From an uncultured Clostridia bacterium (GTDB taxonomy: Bacteria > Bacillota > Clostridia > TANB77 > CAG-508): a stretch of 64,000 nucleotides of DNA. The notes beneath the pieces were generated by a model. It did not search any database, was not told where the DNA came from, and saw only the letters and a list, made by a program, of their open reading frames with translations. The stretch is taken from NCBI GenBank assembly GCA_934167095.1, contig CAKPKE010000007.1, forward strand, positions 10,044 to 74,043. Direction: 5' to 3'. Both the position numbers and the translations under genes were made by a program. The stretch's first letter is position 1; every line of letters begins with the position of its first letter. Below are positions 1 through 7,600 of this stretch, in pieces.

Positions 1-180
1 TTTTATATCATCACTTGTAAAAGCACAGAAACAGCAAATAATAGCATCAGCCTCCCGAAAATTTTCAACCATAGTCCAGCCATTATCAACTAAACTATTT
101 TTTATCTTGTAAAAGTTTTGACTTCCAATACCACATACGGCGTCATTGTTTTCTTGCCCTGCAATGTAGAACTTTTTCAT
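1..180 (-). CDS. N-terminal part of a possible methylthiotransferase-like protein (runs off the window)
   Basis: An ATG at 180 opens a 60-codon frame with no stop before the left edge, so only the N-terminus is visible. AGGAG lies 9 nt upstream and a consensus promoter at 295-323 points into it. The protein begins MKKFYIAGQ and contains the pattern L-x3-GW-x7-EADAIICCFCAF near residues 35-54. That spacing resembles the N-terminal UPF0004 domain of MiaB/RimO-type radical SAM methylthiotransferases (EADVIIVNTCAF), but the usual first GC motif is not clear. The resemblance is by eye only and the radical SAM core would lie outside the window, so the assignment is tentative. Confidence 0.45.
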   Translation of the reverse strand, partial: MKKFYIAGQENNDAVCGIGSQNFYKIKNSLVDNGWTMVENFREADAIICCFCAFTSDDIK

Positions 181-294
181 ACTTTTTAGCTCCTAGTATA
201 TTGTTTATTGTGTGTAATTTCGAACAAAAATTAAATTTTACTCCTTTCCTAGTCTTCAAATACACTTTTAAATCAAAGTATAATAACAACATAT

Positions 295-323
295 ATTATA
301 TCATCGCGTCAAAGTTATGTCAA
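295..323 (-). promoter_or_regulatory. Promoter for the partial gene at the left edge
   Basis: On the minus strand TTGACA (323-318) and TATAAT (300-295) are separated by 17 nt, both perfect consensus. The transcript would have a leader of about 110 nt before the ATG at 180. Confidence 0.7.
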
Positions 324-365
324 CTTTTCGTAATTGTTCTATCCATTTGTTATGATTTCATATAG

Positions 366-406
366 CAAAAAGCACCACATTACGCTTTTCGCCGAGCTAT
401 GTGGTG
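366..406 (-). terminator. Terminator of the toxN-like gene
   Basis: The 8-bp arms CACCACAT and ATGTGGTG enclose an 18-nt loop that can pair further. A short T run follows on the minus strand, about 80 nt after the toxin stop codon. Confidence 0.65.
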
Positions 407-486
407 TAAATTACAATTATGTGATAGCATACATTTCTGTGGCTTTCATTTTCTATAATTATTACAGGACTCATAATTTATCTCTG

Positions 487-984
487 TCAATTTTTATATA
501 ACATATTTTCACACTTAATGTCATTTATAAATTCAGGTAGATTAGTAAAAGTAGCTATAATTCCTCTATTTGTAAGTGCAAAAACATCTCTAGTTTTTTT
601 ATCTATTTCTTCTTTTACTGCTTTAGGAACTTTAATTGATATCCCTGCTTTTTTATATTCCTGTTCTATGTATTTTTCTAAAGTTGGAAACATATTTTGA
701 ATCAGAAAAACAGCTTTTTTCCCAGCTAAATTTCTTGCAAATACAAAATTATTTGGCTCTATTCCCTTTTTACATTTAATATCATTATATAATTTTAAGT
801 ACTTATCATATTTAGAAGACATAGGCACAAACCATAATATATTTTTATCAATTTTGTCTCTAAAACAAAAATAAGTTGGTCTTTTTGTTCCAGCTTCTTT
901 ATTTTCCATTAGATGATATTTTGGATTATATCTTTCTATAAATTCATCTTTTATAAAATATAATTTTCCTTCTATAATTTCCAT
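487..984 (-). CDS. Type III toxin-antitoxin endoribonuclease, ToxN/AbiQ family
   Basis: This 165-aa protein reads as a ToxN/AbiQ-family toxin. It has an N-terminal YFIKDEFIERY-like segment, then RPTYFCFRDKIDKNILWFVPMSSKYDKY (residues about 35-62), matching the family pattern in which a basic RP-x-Y strand is followed by a strand ending in P-x-SS. Known members are endoribonucleases that cleave their own repeat RNA and are held inactive by it; several act as phage abortive-infection systems. Length agrees with the family (about 160-200 aa). The start is fixed by AGAGG a few bases before ATG. The decisive context is upstream: a strong promoter, two pseudoknot repeats and a terminator at 1000-1164, the standard order for these loci. 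The presence of only two repeats suggests the CptN branch, but this was not tested. Confidence 0.85.
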   Translation of the reverse strand: MEIIEGKLYFIKDEFIERYNPKYHLMENKEAGTKRPTYFCFRDKIDKNILWFVPMSSKYDKYLKLYNDIKCKKGIEPNNFVFARNLAGKKAVFLIQNMFPTLEKYIEQEYKKAGISIKVPKAVKEEIDKKTRDVFALTNRGIIATFTNLPEFINDIKCENMLYKN

Positions 985-999
985 TTTACCTCTTATAAT

Positions 1000-1024
1000 A
1001 ACAAAACGGGAGTACGAGACTCCC
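1000..1024 (-). terminator. Intrinsic terminator between antitoxin RNA and toxin gene
   Basis: GGGAGT and ACTCCC form a 6-bp stem with loop CTCGT, followed by GTTTTGTT. In type III loci a leaky terminator at this point keeps antitoxin RNA in excess of toxin mRNA. Confidence 0.8.
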
Positions 1025-1026
1025 TA

Positions 1027-1115
1027 ATTTATTCACCAGTGTATTTTCTCTTTGCCAACTGGGTGGCTGATTAATCGATTATCTAGGGTATTTTGCTCTT
1101 TGCCTCCTAGTAGGC
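1027..1115 (-). repeat. Two tandem antitoxin repeats (48 nt, then about 41 nt)
   Basis: Repeat 1 runs 1115-1068 and repeat 2 runs 1067 to about 1027 on the minus strand. Both begin GCC and share the central GGCAAAGAG...AAAATAC block. They differ in compensating positions of the second stem, so this is not simple sequence duplication. Confidence 0.85.
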
Positions 1116-1134
1116 AGTATTTATTTATATAATA

Positions 1135-1164
1135 ATTATAACACCTTATTATTTGAACTGTCAA
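1135..1164 (-). promoter_or_regulatory. Promoter of the type III toxin-antitoxin locus
   Basis: TTGACA (1164-1159) and TATAAT (1140-1135) with an 18-nt spacer on the minus strand. Both boxes are perfect. The stretch 1165-1321 beyond it shows nothing else recognisable. Confidence 0.8.
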
Positions 1165-1321
1165 CTAGCTCAAAATAATTCTTTAAAATTATTATATGTA
1201 ATATTATATGATATTTTTAAATATATATTCCAATATTTTTAATAATAAATATTTTCAAAATACAAATTACATAATCCTTATCTCCAACATACTACTTAAT
1301 TTATCCTTTATAATAACATCT

Positions 1322-1356
1322 CAAAAAAATAAGATGGTAAAGTTTCCAATACCATC
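1322..1356 (-). terminator. Terminator of nrdD-nrdG
   Basis: GATGGTA and TACCATC form a stem about 40 nt after the nrdG stop, followed on the minus strand by TTATTTTTTT. Confidence 0.7.
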
Positions 1357-1396
1357 CACTTTTACTTTTATTTTTCTCTGAAATGAAAAAATTCTT

Positions 1397-1891
1397 TTAA
1401 TCACAAAAAAGTACTGTCTTACCTTCAGTTAAACTTTTTTGTACATCAATCACTCTTTGATTTTCAGAACCTCTCCAATTTAATTTTGGATTATGCTTTT
1501 CATCAACATATTGTCCATCAACTAATACATCAATGTATTTTAGTACTGATTTATCTTTTAAGTCTTTCTCAAAATTAAATCCTGACCATACCCATATATT
1601 TTTTTCTGGATAATGTTCTTTAAATACCTTAGCAAGCCACTCTGTTCCTTCAATATTTTTTGGATGCATTGGCTCTCCACCTAAAATAGATAGCCCTTCT
1701 ATATGTGCAGGTTTTGCAAGTTCAATTATTTTATCAACAACTTCATCTGTAAATTCTTCTCCGCCTTTGAAGTCATGAGTTTCAGGGTTAAAGCAGTTTT
1801 TACAATTAAAGCTACAACCTTGCATAAATATTGAAACTCGCACTCCTGGTCCATTTGATATATCCATTTTTCTTATTTTATTGTATCTCAT
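1397..1891 (-). CDS. nrdG: Anaerobic ribonucleotide reductase activating protein NrdG
   Basis: This radical SAM enzyme uses a [4Fe-4S] cluster and SAM to install the glycyl radical on NrdD. With the chosen start it is 164 aa and begins MRYNKIRKMDISNGPGVR, the usual NrdG opening. The cluster cysteines are C26, C30 and C33 in CSFNCKNC (CX3CX2C). LSILGGEPM is the GGEP motif. The frame is open 12 codons further upstream (ATG at 1927), but that segment is basic, unlike the family and lacks a ribosome site, so 1891 is preferred. It lies about 100 nt downstream of nrdD on the same strand and is probably cotranscribed. Confidence 0.95.
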   Translation of the reverse strand: MRYNKIRKMDISNGPGVRVSIFMQGCSFNCKNCFNPETHDFKGGEEFTDEVVDKIIELAKPAHIEGLSILGGEPMHPKNIEGTEWLAKVFKEHYPEKNIWVWSGFNFEKDLKDKSVLKYIDVLVDGQYVDEKHNPKLNWRGSENQRVIDVQKSLTEGKTVLFCD

Positions 1892-1990
1892 TTTTCTTCT
1901 CGCTTTTCTTAATTTAACACAAAGCATTTTTTATACTTTGTGTTAAATCATTTTATATTTTTTATTTCATTTGTTTATACCATTATTAAC

Positions 1991-4147
1991 TTAAGCATCT
2001 TTGTTATCTATGTGTAATACTCTTTCTTTTATTTCTTGTGTTCTTCCCTTATTCCAGAAGTTGCTTCCTATGTATCCGCAAGTTCTTCTTGCTACATTTA
2101 ATGTTGCATGATCTCTATTTCCACAGTTTGGGCAATACCATTCTAGATTGTCATCTATTTGTATTTCTCCATCATATCCACATTTTTGGCAATAATCTGA
2201 TTTTGTGTTTAATTCTGCATACATGATATTGTCATATATAAATTTGATTACTTGCATTACTACTTCTAGGTTATTTTGAAGATTTGGAGTTTCTACATAT
2301 GATATAGCTCCACCTGGACTTAATTTTTGGAATTTGCTTTCAATTGCAAGTTTTGTAAACGCATCAATTTCTTCAAATACTGGAACATGATATGAATTTG
2401 TTATGTATTTTCTATCTGTAATTCCTTCTATTTTTCCAAATCTCTTTTGTAAGCATTTTGCAAATTTATATGTTGTTGACTCAATTGGTGTTCCATATAC
2501 ACTGTAATCTATATCTTCTGTTTCTTTCCATTCTTTACATTTATCATTTAGTCTTTGCATAACTTCTAGACCGAATTCTTCACCTTTTCCACCATCTGTG
2601 TGGCTATTTCCTGTCATGTACTTAACACATTCATATAGTCCTGCATATCCTAAAGATATTGTTGAATATCCGCCATGTAATAATGAATGAATACTTTCGC
2701 CTTTCTTTAGTCTTGCTAAGGCTCCATTTTGCCATAATATTGGTGCCACATCACTTGTTGCTTTTGCAAGTCTTTCATGTCTTATTTTTAATGCTCTATG
2801 ACAAAGTTCAAGTCTTTCGTCATATATTTTCCAAAATTTTTCTACATTTTTACCAGATGATAAAGCAACATCTATTAAGTTTATTGTAACAACACCTTGG
2901 TTGAATCTTCCATAATATTTTGGTTTTCCTGTTTTTGGATCAACATATGGTGTTAAGAATGATCTACATCCCATACATGGATAACATTGTCCTTCACCAT
3001 TTTTATCTATTTTTAATTGCTTCATTATTTTTTCAGATATATAGTCTGGAACCATTCTTTTTGCTGTACATTTAGCAGCAAGTTCTGTTAAATAATAATA
3101 TTTGCTATCCTCATGAATGTTATCTTCTTCAAGAACATATAGTAATTTTGGGAATGCAGGTGTTATATATACGCCTTTTTCGTTTTTCATTCCTAAAATT
3201 CTTTGTTCAAGAACTTCTTTTATAATCATTGCAAGTTCTTCTTTATATTCTTCAGTTTCGCCTAAGTATAAGCAAACGCTTAAGAATGGAGCTTGACCAT
3301 TTGTTGTTGTCATAGAATTTATTTGATATTGGAATGTTTGAACACCATCTTTTATTTCTTTTTCCAAATCTTCTTTTGCAAATTTTTCAACTTGTGTTTT
3401 ACTTAGACCTCTATCTTTATATCTTTTCAAATAATAGTTATAACTATCTCTTACAAAAGGTGCTAAATGAGTCATTGTAACTGTACAGCCACCATATTGA
3501 CTAGAGTTTACAGCTGTTATTATTTGAGTTGCTATTGTCATTGCTGTTAAGAATTTGTGAGGTTTTTCAATCATTACTCCGTTAATTTCTGTACCGTTTT
3601 GAAGCATATCCTCAAGGTTAATTAAATCACAGTTATGTAATGCATTTTGTGCAAAATAATCAGCATCATGGAAGTGTATAATTCCTTCATCATGAGCTTT
3701 TACTATATCTTCTGGAAGTAAAAACCTTCTTGTTATATCTGTACTTGTTATTCCTGCTAAATAATCTCTTTGAGTTGTAACTATTTTAGCATTTTTATTA
3801 GAGTTTTCTGTATTCCAGTATTCACTTTCACCATCTATTAATTCTTTAATAGATTGGTCTGTTGTGTTTGATTGTCTTACTAATGCTCTTGTATATCTAT
3901 ATGTTATATATCTTTTAGCAAGTTCATATCTGCCTATTTCCATTAATTTTTCTTCAATTATATCTTGAATATCTTCAACTAAAATTCTTCTTTTATGCAA
4001 ATCTTCTATATATTCAATTATACTATCAATTTCTTCTTGTGTAGCTTTTTCTTTTTTGCCAACTTCTTTGTTTGCTTTTGATATTGCTACATTAATTTTT
4101 TCTGAATTATATTCTACTATTGTACCATCACGTTTTATTACTTGCAT
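1991..4147 (-). CDS. nrdD: Anaerobic (class III) ribonucleoside-triphosphate reductase NrdD
   Basis: It reduces ribonucleotides to deoxyribonucleotides under anoxia by a glycyl radical. Domains in order are an N-terminal ATP-cone (QVIKRDGTIVEYNSEKI), the large catalytic barrel, a C-terminal zinc site made of CQKCG and CPNCG, and the glycyl-radical segment RTCGYIG about 28 residues from the end. Length (718 aa) is normal. GGAGG sits 5 nt before the ATG at 4147, so this is the real start; an upstream in-frame ATG at 4159 overlaps the ribosome site itself. A promoter is seen at 4182-4210. No clear NrdR boxes were found. Confidence 0.96.
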   Translation of the reverse strand: MQVIKRDGTIVEYNSEKINVAISKANKEVGKKEKATQEEIDSIIEYIEDLHKRRILVEDIQDIIEEKLMEIGRYELAKRYITYRYTRALVRQSNTTDQSIKELIDGESEYWNTENSNKNAKIVTTQRDYLAGITSTDITRRFLLPEDIVKAHDEGIIHFHDADYFAQNALHNCDLINLEDMLQNGTEINGVMIEKPHKFLTAMTIATQIITAVNSSQYGGCTVTMTHLAPFVRDSYNYYLKRYKDRGLSKTQVEKFAKEDLEKEIKDGVQTFQYQINSMTTTNGQAPFLSVCLYLGETEEYKEELAMIIKEVLEQRILGMKNEKGVYITPAFPKLLYVLEEDNIHEDSKYYYLTELAAKCTAKRMVPDYISEKIMKQLKIDKNGEGQCYPCMGCRSFLTPYVDPKTGKPKYYGRFNQGVVTINLIDVALSSGKNVEKFWKIYDERLELCHRALKIRHERLAKATSDVAPILWQNGALARLKKGESIHSLLHGGYSTISLGYAGLYECVKYMTGNSHTDGGKGEEFGLEVMQRLNDKCKEWKETEDIDYSVYGTPIESTTYKFAKCLQKRFGKIEGITDRKYITNSYHVPVFEEIDAFTKLAIESKFQKLSPGGAISYVETPNLQNNLEVVMQVIKFIYDNIMYAELNTKSDYCQKCGYDGEIQIDDNLEWYCPNCGNRDHATLNVARRTCGYIGSNFWNKGRTQEIKERVLHIDNKDA

Positions 4148-4181
4148 AGCTGCCTCCATATTTTTTATTTATTGTGACTAG

Positions 4182-4210
4182 ATATTACATCATATTTTTT
4201 ATAATGTCAA
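4182..4210 (-). promoter_or_regulatory. Probable nrdDG promoter
   Basis: TTGACA (4210-4205) is followed after 17 nt by TAATAT (4187-4182), which carries TG just upstream. The -35 box is perfect; the -10 box is weaker. Confidence 0.55.
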
Positions 4211-4577
4211 AGGCATATTGTTTATGTCATTTTCCTTTGTATTCATTGCAGGAGTAGCCTTTCATTTTTGCATTTGCAAGTTGTTTTCTGTCTACTTTTG
4301 TCAAATTTTAGTTATTTGCTTTTGGGTAACCCTTTAGGCTCTAAGAGTTTAGCTTTCGTTTTTTTGTTTTTCGTTATGTATTATTACATTTTCTTTACAT
4401 TTTTATTATTTTCTAAAAATCGTTTTTTTATTTTTATTATTTTTGAATTATCTTCATTCGTATTTTTGTTTATTCTTAGCTATTTTTAATGTTTTTTCAA
4501 TTATTTTGCATTTGTTTTTTACATTTTTTCAAAAAATCATTTTTTTATTTTTATATTTTTCTTTATTAATTTCACAG
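4211..4577. other. Long AT-rich intergenic stretch with no recognised gene
   Basis: About 370 nt between the surface-protein terminator and the nrdD promoter. Most is low-complexity A/T. The part at 4211-4370 is less so: AAAGGC and GCCTTT arms about 50 nt apart and short GGGTTACCC-like segments suggest some RNA structure on the minus strand. I could not match it to any RNA family. The open frame across 4268-4489 on the plus strand is a hydrophobic translation of T-runs with no ribosome site and is not called. Confidence 0.4.
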
Positions 4578-4613
4578 TAAAAAAAGAACCTAGTTATTTA
4601 AAACTAAGTCCTT
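4578..4613 (-). terminator. Terminator of the surface-protein cluster
   Basis: A 12-bp stem (AAGGACTTAGTT with AACTAGGTTCTT, two G-U pairs) is followed on the minus strand by a run of seven T, about 10 nt after the stop codon at 4625. Confidence 0.8.
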
Positions 4614-4624
4614 TTTATTTGAAT

Positions 4625-7600
4625 TTATAATGCTTTCTTTTTCTTCTTTGTAACAACTATTACTGCAGTTAATCCTATTATTAAGATTACTCCTATTCCT
4701 ATGCCTAATACATAGTAGATTGTGTTTTGTCCAAATGGTGGTAATATTACAACCTCTTGTGGACTTGCTGCATCTATTTCATAAGGTTCTTGTGTTGGGT
4801 CTTGATTTCCCACTACAGAGTATGCCATTCTTCTTCCTGAAACACTGCTTGTTTTTGTTATCTCTACTATATTATTATATGTTAAGTCATCACTGCTGTT
4901 ATCTGATGTTATCATTTCTGATAGCACTAATTTTATTCCTGTTACACTATTTGTATTATTTACTGCATCTAACACATTTAATGGATCTTTTTCCCATTTT
5001 TCTTTTATCTTTGTGCTATTTGTATCTACTAATACTGGTACTAATTCTTTTATTATACTACTATCATCTTTTGTCTTGATTATAGTTGTATATTTCTTAG
5101 CACTATTTTCTAAGTTAGCATTTACTAATCCGTTTTCTTTTAATGAATCAAATGTTACAACTTCCCATTCTGTATTTGTATCTGCATTAAATTGTAAATT
5201 ATTTCTTGTTGCATGTTCATCATCGCTTAATTGTGCTCCTACATAGTCTACAATGCTTTCTACTTTTGTTTTTACGATATTGCTACTTGCATTATCTTCT
5301 ACACCTGTGTAGTAGAATTTTGCGTCGCTATAATCAACTTCGCCAATATTAGCTACTGTGATTATATATGTTATTTGCATTGTTGAACCATGCATTAACT
5401 CTTCATCCATTGTTAATTGAACTCTACCTTTTTGTCCTGCAGTTCTTACTGCTGGAATTTTCACTAAGGTGTTGCCACTTGATACTCTATTACCATTTTT
5501 GTCTTCTCTTGCATAATTGTCATTTTGTGCATAAGTATTTTTTGTATCTTGAGCGTGTGCTGTTTGGCCTTCTATCCACATTACATTTGTTGCTTTTGCT
5601 GATGCATCAAACAATGTATTCCCATTTGCAAGTGTTACTTTTACATTTGCTATTTGTTTAGTTGTTTTTAGCTCTGATTGTGGTCTTTGTGTTAATCCAA
5701 AGTCTACATCTGCAACTGTGTAGAAACCAGTTTTGTCATAGTTTGAACTTCCTATGTTAGTTTCACTATTAGTATAATTGTTATTCTTGTTTCCATCTTC
5801 TTGTCTATTATATTCAAACTCGATGTTCATTACACCAGTTTCTGCTGTCATATTTGTCTTATTTACAAATTCAGTTAATAAGCTTTGTAGAACCGCTGCT
5901 TTATCATCATCACTCATGCTATTGTAGTATGGTGATAAATATTCAAATGATGATTCTACTTCTGCTATATGGTTTGTTAAAGTTTGCGATGCACTATTTA
6001 CTTCTAGTCTTCTACTATAAATATCTTTTGCATCTGAATATAGTCCTGTTGCTGCCGCATCAAAGTCATAATTGTATGTTCCTGTTGATACATTTTGGAA
6101 ACTTCCATCTCCATTTGCAACACCTAATTGGTATGTTGTTGATTTGTAGTCTTGGCCATTATATGAATTTGTGTTTAATCCTATATTTTCGCCATTTACT
6201 GAATAATATCCATTTGTTCCAGATCTCTTTTTATAGTTTGCACTTGCTTTATCAGCAAAGAAGTTTGTTATACTATTTTCTTCAGTAGCACCTGTTGCAT
6301 AATTTGTAGTTGTTGTTCCTAGTATGCTTTCAGTTCCATCTCCATAAATGAATCTTACTATATAATATCCTGGTGCAAATGATTTAAAACTATATTGTCC
6401 ATCTTCACTTACTGCATATTCTCTATTGATATTGATTGCTGAATTATCAATTATGAATGTTTGTGTAGATTTATCTCCTGAATACATTGTTCTCCATACT
6501 TTTTCTAATGGCTTGCCATTATCTCCATTTATGAAGTTTCCGTTTTCATCTTTAAATAATTCTACTAATTGTACTCTTACACCATTTACTCCTGTATCTC
6601 CATCATCTCTTTGGCCATTTCCTATTTGAGCTGATTGTTCTGTTACAGTTCTTTTATCATCAAATACAGTTCCGTTTACTTCTCTTACATTCTCTCTGTT
6701 TAGTCTTATTCTAATGTTTGGTCCTTTATTTGTATCATCTTCAAATGTACTAGAATCTACTTGTCCATTATTTGTTGGTATACTGTCTGGTAATACATTT
6801 CCTGGTACAGAATCTATATCTGTTAATCCAGCAATATCTCCAGCCACATATTCTCTATCTGTTAATGGGTTATCTGTATTTGGAGCTTTTGCTCTATCTG
6901 TGTAATATGTTTTATATCCATTTATTTCAACTATGTTTTGTTTTGGAGTATATTCATTTGTATTTCCATCAGATGTTGCTTCATCTAATGTGATATATCC
7001 ATCTTTATCATTATTTACTCTAAATGTTATATATAAGTATAAGTCTTTTGATGTGTCTGGATCTAATAATACATCATCAAATCCTGTGATATATGTTTTA
7101 TTATAATCCGCTGTTGCAGATTCTGTTGCAGCTCCATATTTACTTGAAGAATTTGTTGTTACATCTTTTATTTTATTTCCTCTTCTATCTCCTAAATATG
7201 GTTTGTATTTTTGTTCTCTTGCAACAGTATTTGAACTTTCCACTAATGTATATTCTTTATCAAAGTAATCTACTACTTCTGTTACTTTTGCAGATATTGC
7301 ATCAGATTGATTTCTTACTGTTATTTTATATGTTACATATACTCTTAATTCATCTTCTGATGAACTCATTCCTGTTTTACTTAGAATATCTGAGCCGTAT
7401 GTATTTGTATTAACTTTGAAGTTGTAATCTTCTTTGAATATTTCTCTTGTATAATCTGTTTGGTTATACATTTGAGCTGCACTTGTTGCACTTTGAGATT
7501 TTGCATTTTTGTATGCATTACTTAAATATGCATCTGATATTTGTGTACTTATGTCCCAGAATCCTTCATCTGATAAGCCATCATTTTTATTGTATTTGTA

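Larger units (their letters stand above)
1000..1128 (-). ncRNA. Type III antitoxin RNA (ToxI/CptI-like) with two pseudoknot repeats
   Basis: Transcription should start near 1128, below the promoter at 1135-1164, and end at the hairpin at 1000-1024. In between are two copies of a repeat sharing GGCAAAGAG(C)AAAATAC. In each copy GCC pairs with GGC and a second 5-bp stem is interleaved with it, which defines an H-type pseudoknot. The second stem is CTAGG/CCTAG in the first copy and CCAGT/ACTGG in the second, so bases change while pairing is kept. In known systems the toxin cuts the precursor into single-repeat units that assemble with toxin into an inactive ring. Confidence 0.85.

Noticed and set aside
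181..230. Short leader peptide TTG...TAA overlapping the ribosome site of the edge gene
   Set aside because: The nearest ribosome-like site is about 14 nt away and the 13-codon frame is likely chance.
1027..1115. Tandem repeats upstream of the toxin as CRISPR or tRNA-like genes
   Set aside because: Interleaved covarying stems, promoter and terminator fit an antitoxin RNA far better; no cloverleaf forms.
4268..4489. Plus-strand 73-aa hydrophobic frame upstream of nrdD
   Set aside because: It translates T-runs, has no ribosome site and lies in the leader of a minus-strand gene.
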